From Drechslerella dactyloides (lineage: Eukaryota; Ascomycota; Orbiliomycetes; Orbiliales; Orbiliaceae), in NCBI GenBank assembly GCA_020064725.1, contig JAGTWJ010000008.1, positions 2,604,001 to 2,668,000 of the forward strand: a stretch of 64,000 bases of DNA, given 5' to 3'. Below the pieces are notes generated by a model. That model had not been told where the DNA came from, ran no database searches, and saw nothing but the letters and a program-made list of their open reading frames with translations. How positions within the stretch are numbered: the stretch's first letter is position 1; every line of letters begins with the position of its first letter. Below are positions 35,750 to 50,262 of the stretch, one piece after another. Made by a program: the position numbers and the translations under genes.

Positions 35750-38700
35750 TATAAGATCTTACTAAAGATTATATTTAAAATATATATAATAGTATTATAA
35801 ACAAGATATAATATAATAAAACAAAAATATATCCTATATTTTAAAAAAATTGTACCCATAATTTTTACTATATCTAGAAATTTAAGTATATATATAAAAA
35901 AAATCTAATATAATATAAGTTTTATACTATAATATTAAGTGATAGAATAATAGAATCATAGCAATTAAATAGTAAATTTAGTATTATTATTTATTAAGTT
36001 TTCTAGTGTTGGTACTAAGGTTTGTATTAAGAGTCAGGATTTTTAATAATAATCTCCAGAAATTCTAGAACCAAAAAAGTTATCAAACACTTATTTTTAA
36101 CAATAAAATCTATAAATATAGTAATATAAATAATAAGAATTTTAAATATATAACTATTTTTTAATGTTTTTAGTATTTTCAATAATACTGGAGATAAAGA
36201 TAGTAGCAAAATCTATATTTTAATTAGTGATTTAATCAGAAGTAGTTTATTAATAAATATAAAATAATTAGAATTAGCAAAAACTAATTTTTTTTTTCAT
36301 ACTTTAACTAGATCCCAACCTATTTACTATATAACATTATTATTATTATTATGATCTAGTCTCCTAATAAATATAAAGAGCCTATAGAGTTTCTTAAATA
36401 TAAAATACCTAAAAAAAATACTATTTAGATTAAAATTTCTAACAATATATGGCTCATTGAACATAACAGCAAAAATAATAGTTTCTTTAAGTAAATATCT
36501 AAATATAGTAGTATGCCTGATGTTTAATTTTTTAAATATATTTAGAATTAAAAATCTTAGCTTAATTAGTATAGAAAATATATTAAATATAAATTATATA
36601 TCTATAATTTATTATAGTATAGTGGTGTTAAGTAGAATGTTAATATTAGGTGAATATAAAACTATTTTACTATTTAGATATTAAGTAGAAAGTAGAAATT
36701 AAATAAAGATTATATTATAAAAATAGTTTATTAGTATAATTATATATTTAGTATTTATAATTATTTAAACCTAAATACTAGATAACAAACAGCTGGAATT
36801 AAATCTTGGTAAATATATAATAATAGAATATTTATTTTAATTAATTTTATAATTTTATTTTAATTTATAGACTTATAAATTAAAAAATTAAAAGATACTA
36901 TTTAAAATATCAAAATAATTTGAAAATATAATAATAATATTTAATAATATATATAGAATAAGAATAACCACTTTATACTATCTCCTAGGGATTAAATAGA
37001 ATATAAAAATTATCAACTTATATTTAGAATTAGGTATAAATATCTAAAAATTAATTCAACTCTTATTTATTAATTAACCAGTAGTAAAAGTGGTTTTAAG
37101 AATCCAATCTCTATTAAGATATAGCAATAAAACTTATAATATAACAAATAAAATAAAAGATAAAAAGAAAATAAAATATAATTTTAAACTAACTAAATAG
37201 ATATTAAACACCATTATAAATATAAATTTAAATTTATTTAAAAAAAATAATGCTTATATGGTAATAATATTGGCTATAATTTTGGTCTTATAATAGTATT
37301 CTATTATATTAGTTTTATAGTTAAAGGATAGTAGACCCAAGGCTATAACCATAATATTATCTAGGTATTAATAATAAATTATCTTAAGATATAAATATTT
37401 CTTATATACCAATAAAAACATATTTATAATATAAAATACTTAAATTAGTAGTAAGGATTGTGGTATTATCAATCATCCTACCTAGTTTTAGGCCACCCAA
37501 ATTTAAATACTTATATCTAGTTGTCTAATTTGGTATTATTAACCTACTCAACATCTACTAATACTTACTAATACAACTCCTTTATATCTTCACAGTCAGA
37601 CCTTTAATCAATATATATAAAGAACAAAAACTACTTTATATATCCAATTCTATTATACTAAACAAAAAGTCTGCATTATTTAATAATTTATATTTAAAAA
37701 TAGAATTTTTATCCCCTTATAACCCATTAAGTTGCCAATTAAAAATCAGGAAAAAATCAAGTAAAAAAAAAGGTAGTTTGATTTTATTTTTTTTTATATA
37801 ATATAGTAATTTAGAACTATCTTTTAATTCATAATTTAATCTTAATTAAATACATTAAAACCACAAAATAACTCTATAATATAAAATAAGACTATACTAA
37901 GTTTTAATAGTAGGATCTAATATTATTTAAAAGCTACTATTAATACTATAGTTATTATCAGTATTTATAAAATATTTAAAACTAAAAAAAAAATATAATC
38001 CTTAATATTATATTCATTTAAATAACTAATAGATTTAAAAGTCATAAAATTAAAAAATATTAAAAAATTAAATATTACTCATTTAAAAAATCATAGCAAT
38101 ATAAAAACAAACACACCTAAAAAATATTAAAAGAAATTATAAATACTTATACTTTTGGAAAAAAACTAATAAAAGATAAAAATCACTATATTACTTATCT
38201 TATAATAGAAACCTTGGAAATTATTAATTTATTTAAAAAAATATAAAAACATCATCATTAAATAAGCTCTTATACAACTTAAAAAAAAAAAAAATTTTAT
38301 TAAATTTAAAATAATTTAATTAGCAGAAAATTTTAAACTATAATATATTATAATACAAATAAATACATTTTTTCTATAATTATTATTATAATCTATTTTT
38401 AAATATACAATATTATAAAATTGTAAATCTATATTTTAACTATAGTTATTATAACAATTATTAAATATATAATTAATAAAGAAAGTATTAAAGTATAATA
38501 ATAATATATTAATACATACTACTATATTATTACATATTGTATAATTTACCATATTAGCAAATTTGACAAAAAATTTTAATAATATAGTAATAATAGTATC
38601 ATTATAATAATTTCACAATTTACAAAAGTAAATTAGTATTAACTACTAAATAGAACACTTACATAGCTAAAGATTCCCATACAACTTTAATATAATTCAT

Positions 38701-40623
38701 TACAAAATAAATAAATTAGTAGGATTATAATAAACTTTAATCAATTATATAATATTTAATCTAATATCAAAACTTATAATTTTTCAATTTTAATTAATTA
38801 ATTACCAATTATTAGTATCAAATAGTACTACAGTATTAACAAAATTAACAAATTTAACCAAAATCTATAATTCTATAATATAAAATATTTTAAATTATAG
38901 AATTAATTATTAATACAAAACCTAATATTTTTCAAAAATTTTATCTTTTTATAAAAAAATCTATAATTATATTACTATAATTAACTAAGATATAGATACT
39001 AATACTAAAATAACTCTTTTATATCTTTAATTATAATATATTTAATTATTAAGCTATATAGTTTAAATATAATGGTATAAGAACTTTAAAAATATTTAAA
39101 TAATAAAATTATAATCAAAATAATTATAAATATTTTAAAATACAATCTAAAAAAAATTGTTTAAATTTAATACTATTCTGTTTCCTAAAATATAATATTT
39201 TATATTAAAAATATATATTATTTTTTCTATAAACCTCTTTATATCACATCTTCTATATAAAGTAATATAAACAAAATCAATATAAAAAACAAGATATTAA
39301 TAATTATAATTTTAATATTATATCTTTTAAAAATAATTAGCCAATAATTATAAAAATTAGCCTTATTTAAATAATAACTAATATATTAATACTATTTTAA
39401 GAAATTACTACACTAAAAGAATATAATATATTTTATTATATTAACAATAACCACTATCTAATATACAACAAATCAATTATAAATATTATTTCCTAATACA
39501 AATTTACCTAATATAAATATTATAATTAATTAAGATAAATTAACTTAATCCTAAAAAAAAATATCTTTTTTATAAACTATTACTTAAAGTAATTTTAATA
39601 TTATAAGAATTCTCTTATAAAATAATATAAATACAAATATTATTAACAAATAAAGCAAGAGTATTTTAAATAATTAAAAAAACTTTATTTATTAAAAAAT
39701 ATTATTAAAATATAAATCAGAAATTAACCAACAAAACATATCTAAATATATACCTATAATATCCATCTTATCTAAGCCACATCCAGTAGATATAGAAATC
39801 AAAACTAAAAAATATTTAATATAAACTAATATAAGTATTAACTTAAAATATCTTAAAAATATATACCACTATATTATTTTCTTATATAAAATAAACCAAT
39901 CACAACCTAACTTCCTATTAATATAATAACAGATTCCAATTTTCTAAATAAATATAAATAAATAACTATAATATTAGAAATAAGATTTAAAAGTTATTAA
40001 CCACTATTTATTCTTTTTTAAAACTTTAATAAAGTTAACTAAAAAAAATAATTATATATAAAAAAATATCTATAGAATAATATCCTATATTTTAAAATAA
40101 CATACAAGAATCTCCTAATCTTAAATATTCTTAATAATATTAAATAATAAAATTAAATATTAAAAATAGAATCAATTAAAGAAAAACACCAATAAATATA
40201 GCTAAAAAACCCTAAAAAATATTATAAAATATATAGCTATAAATATAAAAATAAAAGATAGTAAAACTTTATCTATACTATCTTAAATAAATAAAAAAAT
40301 TATCATATATATCAATCTCATCAATTTCTAAATTAAACACATATTAAAATTGGAATTAAACTATAAAAATAATAAAAAAGAATCCTATAATATTTTAAAA
40401 ACTAAGACTAAACTATGGATATACATAATATTTCAAAATTATATAATCTAAACCTAAATATCTAACCCAACAATCAACTAGAACCCTAATAGTTCCAATT
40501 TATTAATTATAAATTCAGATTAACCACCTTCTACAATAAATATTACAAAACAATATATCTAGAAATCGAAATAAAAAAGCTTTATTTATAAACTTATATT
40601 ATAATTAAATTATTTTTATTATA

Positions 40624-42515
40624 ACGTATTCCACAAGCGAGCGGACCACACAAGCGAGCGGACCACCTCAACACCCCACCCCAGCAAAAACACTGGCTTC
40701 ATGGCCACACTGCTATTACACTGGGCTACATATATGCTAGTTTGCTTGGTTATATACTTAAGATATCTGCTGGCATGTTTGAATGTTATGCCCAGGTTTA
40801 CCACAACTGCTGCAGCGAATTATCCTTCTAGAGGTGGCCTCTGGCTGGGGGCTGCTCTGATGGTTTAGATGCCTTATCTGCTTACTCTGCCTACTTACAG
40901 CATTATCATCTAGGATTTTACTAGCCTGGTGTATGGTAAGTGTGTCTCTATGTTGTATGTGCTGTTTTTTTGCCTGCCGGCGTTTGTTTAACACCTTATT
41001 AGTAGAGTGTAGTGTTGTATTCTCTGTTTGTATAAGCGCTAGCTGGTGTATTATTATTTGTGCCCCTTTAGTGAATTGGTCTACAGTAGCTAGTAATGAT
41101 GTTGGAGAACTATCTTGATGTTGGGTAATCTGGTTTTTAATAAATTCTGATTGTAGGCCAGTTTTTGAAGGATTTATTGGGGTTTTTGTTGTCTAGGTGG
41201 TTGCTGTATTTGTGGTATTAGGATGTGAATTCATTGGGGTAGACACTGGTAGTTGTATATCTAGCTTTAAGAAGACCTTGTCAGGATCATAAGGTACAAT
41301 ACTAGCTTCAGCAAAGCTGCTGCATATATTCTTAGGTGTTATTGTAGCAGTAAATGTCCTGTGGAACCCAGAGAGGAACTCTAGCTTGCTGATATGGTTG
41401 ATATGTGTATGTATTAAGTCCTCCACCTGGTGACTATATGCCTGCTTCAATGGTTCAAAGTACCCAACGTCTAATGGCTGAAGAAGATGTGAAGAATGTG
41501 GTGGTATGTAGACTGTAATAATCTTATGCTCTTGATAGTAAAGTTTGAAAGATGCTGAGTGGTGGCTGTTATAGCTATCTAGGACTAATAGCCGGTAGTC
41601 TAAAATGCAGCGCTGTGTTGTAAAATGGTTGAAATACTTTAACCATTCTACAGCAATCTTATTTGTTGTTTAGCTGTTATTGGAGAGTGTAATAGCCCAA
41701 TTATTTAGTAAGTTGGTCTCTATATACCAACTAGTTAGGTGGTGTTGACCAACTAGGATAATAAATGGTGGTACTGTCCAACTTTTTGTACCTATTTTCT
41801 GAATGATTGTTGCTTATTTGCGATTCCCAGGCTGTGTTAGCTTAGCTTTATCGTGTATTTTAGCTCCTGTGATAACCATAGTTGTAAAGATTATGCCTAT
41901 TGCAAAGCCTGTTTTATCAAAGTTATAAATATTACTATCTATAATATTATATTTTGCTTTTGTTGCTTATAAAAACTGAAACTATTTTTGAATAAGGTCT
42001 GGGTTTTTGTATTTAGTTTGCTAGTAGTTGTATTTTTTGGATAGATGTGTCTGGAGCTTTAGGTGGTGTTTTACAAAATTTACCACCCAATTCTTACTGA
42101 TGTGTTGTATACTATTGCTAGCACACATCAACAACAGCTAATTGGCTATATCTTCTATACTACCTAATCTAGGATGAAAAGATTGTGTAGACAACTTAAG
42201 TATATACTAAACAATAATGTTCTCTTCTAATTTTATAAGGTTTTATGATTTAGGGGTATTGTCTGTTTTTGAAGTATAGCCATTATACCAGTATAATAAA
42301 GTAATATAAAGGATATCATAAAGCTTAACAGTAGTTTGAATGTTTAATTTTTGATCTTTTTCCAAAGCTTTAATAGCTAGAATAACTCGAAATTCAGTTG
42401 TAGTGGTAGCCATAATAGTGGTTGTGGAGGTAATATGGTGCGGAAGAGGAGTGGTCACACCAGTGTTGAGAGGTGGTCCGCTCGCTTGTGTGGTCCGCTC
42501 GCTTGTGGAATACGT
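40624..42515 (-). mobile_element. Fot1-like DNA transposon, youngest full-length copy
   Basis: This 1892-bp element has TA duplications at 40622-40623 and 42516-42517 and ends ACGTATTCCACAAGCGAGCG. Each end has two tandem 17-bp copies of CACAAGCGAGCGGACCA. Base composition is clearly less AT-rich than the flanks, so it arrived after the surrounding DNA had been mutated, yet its gene already carries RIP-like stops. Confidence 0.9.
40758..42413 (-). pseudogene. Fot1/pogo-type DDE transposase with stops but no frameshift
   Basis: One frame runs from ATG 42413 to the stop at 40758 (552 codons including the stop, usual for the family), broken only by in-frame stops. In order it shows an N-terminal helix-turn-helix segment (ATTTTEFRVILAIKALEKD) and a CENP-B-like part with NWVVNFVKHHLKLQT. 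The DDE/D domain has the first Asp in YNFDKTGFAIG (FDETGF in the family), the second in LLVLDSYNSHHS and the third in LLQPLDVGYFEPLK. A C-terminal CCHC zinc knuckle CSSCGKPGHNIQTC ends it. Stops fall in the HTH region and after IAN, YNY, IQK, NRK, NNS and TATT, mostly where Gln, Arg or Trp codons are expected. Repeated C-to-T change would explain all of them. It would cut and paste at TA sites. It cannot make a full protein now. Confidence 0.85.
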
Positions 42516-45500
42516 TACAATTTTTAACAAAATTTTTATTCTAAAACAAAACTAGGCTAATAAATTAGTTTTTTTTGATTTTATAAATATACTATTTATT
42601 AATTTTTTAAATATTTTATTATATAAATATATAATAAATAATAGACTTATACTTATATAAAAGCCCTTTCTATTAAAAATAAAATAAAATTAAAAATAAA
42701 AAAAAAAAATATAATCTAAATATTAAAACTTTTAAAAATATTTAGAATAAAAAAAATAAAATAAAGAACAGTACTAATAATCTAATAATATTAGTACTTC
42801 ATTATCTTTAAACTTTTATAAACTTAATAAATTAAAAGCTTAAATACAACTTTATATTAAAAAAAGGAAAGAAAAAAAAAAATTAAAACATTTTTTTCAA
42901 GTTATTTCTCAATAATTTTAATATTAATAGTTTAAATAAGAAATAATTATTACCAGCTTTTATACACTTTTTTTAACTTAATACATCAATATTCATCATC
43001 AAACTAATAATCTTTAATCTATTTAGTAACTTATTAATAATTTTTATCTTCTTAATTTATTAATATATATTTAGTCTATTAAGTATTAGTATCTATAAAT
43101 CTATTAATATAAGTAAGTATTAGTATTAATTTTATATAATTTTCTCTAATACTATCTTATTATTTCTTATTATATTTATTATTCTTTCTAATATCTTTAA
43201 TATCTTAATACTAAATTACTAATTAACTAAATTATTTTTTATTAGAAGTATAATATTATTTATTTTTTATATATTTTATAAGATTTTTAATACTAGACTC
43301 TATACCAGTAGATTTAATACCACCACAATCTTCTTTAACTTCTCTAATACCAAATTATCTATAATATTTATACTTTTTTTTTATAATAATTCCACTTTAT
43401 CTATTATTAACTATTTAATTAATAAATTATTTATATAAATTAACTTCTTCAACAACACCATATATTCTAGATTCTTCAGTTCCCCTATATTCTTATTTCT
43501 ATACAAGATAAACCACTATATTTTTCTTTTAATTATAATAATCTCTAAAATAATCTATAACATAAAATATTTAATATTCATAATAATCTTTTTTATTCTT
43601 TTTAATTTATTTATATAGTATATTAGATCTACAGTTATAATTATAAAATATATTAAAAATACCCACTACACAACCATACTACCTCTCTTATTCTTTAATT
43701 ATACTACAATTTTAATTTCATATTATACTACCAACCATATTAAATACTTATTCTATAAATTTAAAAACACAATTATAAATTTTAACCCCTTTCCTTTCTT
43801 ATTTTCTAATATAATCTACCCATTCATCTTTACCACAAGCTACCTATATATTATTAATCTTAATTTAATTTCAAAATATTTCTATATTAAATTTATATTT
43901 ACTTATTTAAATAATTTAAATACAATCTTTTGATTTATTAATAAAATATTTATTTCAATATTACTAATAGATATATAGAGTAAATCTTTATTTATATATA
44001 TTTATAACCAAACAAGAATATACCTTCTTATAATAAACTTTATCATATTTCCTATTAGATTTATAATACTTTTAAAAAATATATTTTATTAATATTAAAA
44101 ACATCCAAGATATTTTAGTCTAGTATTAGTATAATATCAATATTTAAAATATTTAAAATCTTTATTATATATATTTATAATAAATAGAATATTAATTTTT
44201 TTATCTAAATTTCTAATATTAATATAACAGTTTCTAAGTAACTATTTTCCAAAAAAATAAAGTCAAATATATTCTTTATAATTAAATTTAAAACATAACA
44301 ACTAGTCTATATAAAATTTATAAAACTTATTTATTCCTTATTTAGCAATATTAAGACTAATAAATCAATAAATCCAATAATAATATATAAAAAAATATAT
44401 AGTTTATAGTTAGTAATAGATATAAACTCAGTTTTAGCTTTATTATTATATTTAGCTATCTTTTTTTTAATAATAATTTTCCAAAATTTTTATTTTATTA
44501 TAATTATTTTAATAAAATGATCATAGGATTAAGTTATTATATAAATTAAAACTATATAAAATATTAGATAATTTATAATTATAACAAATACAATACTTAG
44601 CAATAAAACAATAAAAATAGCACCTTAATCTTATAATAGTAACTAAATAATACAAAACATAACAGCCCATATATTAGTCCAATACATAAAATTAATACTA
44701 ATTACTATAATAATTATAAAAACAATTTAGCTACTATTATTAGATTTATTAAAAAAAAAGATTAATACTACCATAAAAACAATATAAGTTATTATAATAA
44801 AAAAAATAATAATAAAATGATTTTACTAGACCATATTATTAAAATATATAGTTTTTATATTAATATAATATATAGTATAGATACTTAAACTTATTAATAC
44901 CCCAACAACAAAAATTCAAAAATTTAATCTTTAATATAAATAATTAATAATTTAAATAAAAAAGGGAATATTATTATCCTAAATACCCTATAAAAATAGT
45001 ATAATAATAAGATTAAATAGCATTTTAATTTTTAAAATCAAGCTCTCATGTTCAAATATATTAATTAACTTCTATATCAAATTAATCCTATTTATCCTTA
45101 TTCCATTAATAATCACCCTATATTCAAATAAATTATTATTTAAGATTAGAAGGTATATATTTTCTCCCTTTTATTTCTTAATCCAGATATTGCTTATAAG
45201 ATTATCAAACATACCCATAATAATAATAATAGCTAAAAATATTATTATTAATAGATTAAAATTAATAAAAATACTAATATCAAAAACAATCATAATAATA
45301 AAATAGAAAGCCTATATCACACAACCACTAAATTCCATAGTAATAAGAATTAGCTAGTTAATATAGTAGGGGATCTATATTGACTAACAGTATTAGATAT
45401 AGAATTAGATTATTATATAAACCCTAAATAAATTAATAAAGAAGAAGAGAATAATAAGTCAGAACTATTAGTGCTTCTTAAAAATATAAACCTCTAGTAA

Positions 45501-46612
45501 AAAACTATTGTTAGTTATTATATAAAGATTATAAAATAAAGTTAGAATATATTAAATCATATTCAAATCTATTTAACTTGTGATGTTTGATTTGCTGATG
45601 AATCAAATGTAGATAGAATAGTATGTGAGGGTGTCATAGCTAAGAACCTCCTAGCAAGCTAATATTAAAAGGATATTTTAGATTTAAAGATACCTAGATA
45701 TTAGTATTAGTTTCTTCTTCCCCTGCTTATACTACAGAATTATTGTATTTTTTCGACAATCTAGGAATTATTAAATATTTTGTTCTGATAAAAAAAAAGA
45801 GTAGAAATTAAAATTAATTAACTGCTACTTTTTCTAGTTAATAAGAAAAGACATAGAATATATAAGATTATTTTTTATAAAAAATTTTTGATTCTATATC
45901 TTGGTTGTTTTGTAAGTGGTGGATTTCTTATTATTATTCTTAGATCTCTAGAAATTAAAGATTTTGCAGAAATTTGCTCAATAAAAATAAAGTATTTAAG
46001 TGAGGATAGAACCTAAAAATTTATACAGGATCTTTATTTTGTTTAGTATAGCTGAGACACAATTTGCTTTGTATAAAATTCTTTTTTATAAGATTATTAT
46101 AGAATTTATTATTGAAGGATACTTTAATTTTTATTTTTAAATATAAAGGTAATTATTTATTATATAATTTATAAGTATAATTTTGAACTATATTTATAAT
46201 TTTAAAGTTAAGTAATAAAAATTTTAATTAATAAATTTAATATATATTATATATATTTTTTTAAAGATAATTATAGTTGTTAGGTTATTTTATATAATTA
46301 TAATATCTAGTTGAGTAGATATAGTAACTTTTTTTATTAATAAATATCTAGAGACTGCTATTTTTGTATAGTGTTCTATTTAAAAGAATTAGAAAATTAA
46401 ATAATATATGAAATATACTTGATTTTTACTATAACTAGCTATATATATAATATACATTTTTATATGTATATTTATAATAGAATATTAGATTTTATTTTAT
46501 ATATATATAAAGGGTATGGTTTTTATAAGTAACAATAATAATAAATTTTGTAGAAGTTCTCAGTTATTTAATATCCAATTATTTTAATACTCTTAATATT
46601 AACATTTATATA

Positions 46613-46758
46613 TTTTTTTTTTTTTTTTTTTTTTTAGGGGGGGGGGGGAGGAAGGGGAGGGTAAAGAGAAAGAAGAGTGAATTTTTTGTTTTATGGGAGT
46701 TAAGGAATTTAATTTGTGTCTGGTCCGGATTCCAGTAATGGTGGTGGTGGTGGTGGTG
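46613..46758 (+). repeat. Poly-T / poly-G tract followed by (GTG)6
   Basis: A run of 23 T (46613-46635), an A and 12 G (46637-46648) is followed by a purine-rich stretch and six GTG triplets at 46741-46758. This is an isolated GC-bearing patch in the AT isochore. The poly-T next to poly-G may be hard to assemble. Confidence 0.7.
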
Positions 46759-49700
46759 GAGCAGTTTATAGTACAGCTTTGCTTAGAATGAATATTAAAT
46801 AGAATTTAAGATTTTATCAGAAACAAGAACAATAAAAAGTTTGTTTTATATTTACTTTTCAGATTTGGTAACCAAATTTAATAAAAGATTATAATAATTA
46901 AGAAAAGAACTATTATACAGTTTATAATATTAATAATATAAAAAATTTATATAAATTATTAAAAAATTAAGTTTCTTTAATTTATATTAATATATAAAAC
47001 TGTAATAGGTTAAAAAGTCTGATAAAATATATAATTACTTTTTTTAAAATTTTTAAAAAGAAATATTCTATTATATTATACTAATTAATTTAACTGTCTA
47101 TAATCTAAGCCAAGTAAAATTTGTAAATAATAGCTATTTATTAATTAATAAATTAATAGGTGCAATACCTGCTTTTTTTTTATTATACTATATAATCTAA
47201 ATATTTTATAGTAATATGATTTTTAGCCTGAGTTTATATTTATAATAGTTTTTACCAAAATATATAATATAAAAGTAGGGATATTGTTTATTTTAAATAT
47301 CTATATAGATAAATTTATTTAATTAATTTTGCTTGGAGTAGTATTATATGTTAATATTTTTATAAAGAAAATTTATAATTTATAGATAGTATTCTTATAT
47401 TATAAATATAAGTAAATTTATGATGACCTAGGTTTTACTATTATCTTTTATAATTATTTTAGATAGTATAGGAGGTTTTCTATTAGTAATAATAATAAAT
47501 ATTCCTGAGGTTACTATAATAATATATTTAGAAATTAAGGTGGAAGTAAGAAATATTATTAGTTTAAAATATATTTATTTTTAATTATTTTAGGATTTTT
47601 TATTATAAATAATTATATTCTAAAGATATATAATATCTTTAATATTTATAATCATTTTTTAAATATAGAATTATTCTAAACCTATATATAGTAATTTTAA
47701 CCTATTTATTCTTTATTTTTCTTATTTTTATTATAGATATAAGTTTTCTATTTAAAATATTTATAAAAATAATTCTTAAATATAATTAATATGATTATTC
47801 CAAAAAAAATATTTATTAATTAATAGTTAATGGCTTATATTATTTATTATAATATAGAAAAATTTTTACTATTAGTTTAAAAAGTTTGGTCTAGAATTAT
47901 ATTTATAAAAATAGGTGATAATATTATTTCCAAAAAATAGAAGATAATTAAAATATATGTTAATCTTCTATATATTAATTAGAATAAATTATTCTTATTA
48001 AATTTATATCAATAATATAATTTTATCTATTACTAATATTAAACTAGCCAAAGTATCCAAATCAAAAACAACTACTAACCAATAATTACTTTTATATTTA
48101 GTCTTTTTTAAACAGAATATTTTATATTAAATAACAAAGTAATTTCCTCCTATATACATATTATAATTATCTTTAATACTATTTAAACCTTTAAAACAAT
48201 TTCTAATTTCATTATTTTAGAATAAGAGTAACTAACTTAACTTAAACCACCATATTATAACTATCTTTTAGAAAAAAATCCTTTATATTATATTAATTAA
48301 AGAAAAACTATAAAAGATACTAAATATTAATACCAATACTAATATCTAGATAATTAAAATAGGTAAATATAACCAATAGCTTATTAAATTATTTAAATAA
48401 TATTTAATTTCTTCTAATACTCTAATAACAACAGCAGATAAATATCTATTAATATATATAAACTAGCTACAAAAACTTACATATCAATAATATCATAATT
48501 AATTTAACTTCTAACCTAACTATAGTAATTTTAGGTAATCAACAATGACTTAAACCCTATTCAGCCTAAATAGTATGTTCCAGTCTTCCTATACCTCATA
48601 TTTATAACTAGCTCAATATATTTAATATATATACTAATATATAATATTAACAGAGTTCTTTCTAAGTTGGTATAAATTCTTAATATTAGTAGTTTAGATA
48701 AAAATAGAATTAACTACCTTTTTATTACAATATTAGCTTTATAATCAAGAATATTAAAAAAAAGTAAATATATAGTAAAAACTACTTTAATCTTATTTAT
48801 TTTTATTATATACTTAATATTATCTTTAATTAGTCTAAGTTAGCTTATCAGATATATAAATATATTTAAAAACCAGCTTTTATTTCTTATCTACTTATAT
48901 TTAGGTATCTCATCATTTAAAAATATAAGCTAGTCAACTTGAGTTAGAAATCTATTACTAAATATCTTTATTACACCTTTCTTTTTAATACTATCAAACT
49001 TAGAGATTATTTCAAAATTCTGGAACTATATTTATATCTTCTATATAATAACAATTTCCTAATATCTAATATAATATTATTAACATAAAATAAACTATTT
49101 ATTAATATTAATATAAAAATTAGATACTTTTTTATTAAAACATCTTATTATAAAAAATATCTTTATATTATTAGTTTTATTAAAATTTATAAAAAGATTT
49201 TCAAATTACCTAATTTACCTTAGCTAAAAGATAAATTATTAAAAGAAATTAATAAATATTATATAATTTCTTTCTTGGAAATACTAAAAGATCTAAATTT
49301 AAAATTATTTTAAATAATATATAATATAATAGTAAAAGAAATTCATATCTTGCTAACTAAAATTTAAGTAGATTTAAAAAATAAATCAATTTATATTTAT
49401 TTTAATTTATAAATTTCTATCAATATCCTATTTATTAATTTAGAATATAAATTCTAATAAAATAATAGATATTACTATATAATTTAAAAGCTAGGGTAAA
49501 TATCTACTAAAACAATATATAATAGATTATAGTAACATTTAATATATTTAGAAACAGTTTAGTTAATTACTTTAACAAATATTTTAGTATTTAATTATTA
49601 ATATTTTCAGATTTTTTTATTTAATATTATCCTTATTTGTTTTATTTTTTTTAAATTTAATATATAATCTTTTTAATTAATATTAATAGATATTTACATT

Positions 49701-50262
49701 ATTTTATTTCTATAAGATATCCAATATACTTACTTATTTATAATAATAATATTAATCAGCATAGAACCAGCTAGAAGGCTAAGTTACTCTCACCAAAAAA
49801 CAAATAAATATCATATTAATTAGATTATAATAAATTTTAGTTCATAATAATCCAAAATAACATTATCTCTAATAAATTTTATAATTTATTATAAAACTAG
49901 TTTTACCTTTTAACCATACCTACTAGCTAACTCCCCAATTCATTAGTCACCCTAAAAATCATAAGAACTATAGCAAAAAAAGTTAATAAATAAGAAGGAT
50001 ATTTTTAATAGAATTATTAGGGGATTTAGAAACTTTAAAAATATATTCCTATAAAATAGTAGTATTTAAGCTGTAAAATAATACTACTAATTTATTTTTT
50101 ATAGAAATATTTATTTTTAAAACAAAATAATTAAACTTCAAAAATCTATAACAAATATAAACAAGGATATACTAGTATATTTGCTAACAAACTTATTAAA
50201 GCTATTAAAAATAAATAAAAACTAAGAATATCTATCTATTTATAGAAAATATAATAAATATT

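Larger units (their letters stand above)
18440..50262. other. AT isochore made of RIP-mutated repeats
   Basis: About 32 kb is almost entirely A and T, apart from a few younger insertions and GC-rich element ends. Stops occur in all frames nearly everywhere. The + strand alternates between C-poor blocks (for example 22020-22840, 26800-27700, 45560-47900) and G-poor blocks (for example 23700-24890, 42520-45400, 48000-50260). This is the pattern left when C-to-T change hits one strand per segment. Segments outside the individual entries hold no recognisable gene. Confidence 0.8.

Noticed and set aside
36027..36684. Two frames of 60-75 codons in the AT isochore
   Set aside because: Ile/Leu/Asn/Lys-rich products are expected by chance in sequence this rich in A and T.
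18440..50262. AT isochore as a centromere
   Set aside because: The size would fit a small regional centromere, but nothing in the sequence alone distinguishes it from an ordinary RIP-mutated repeat block.
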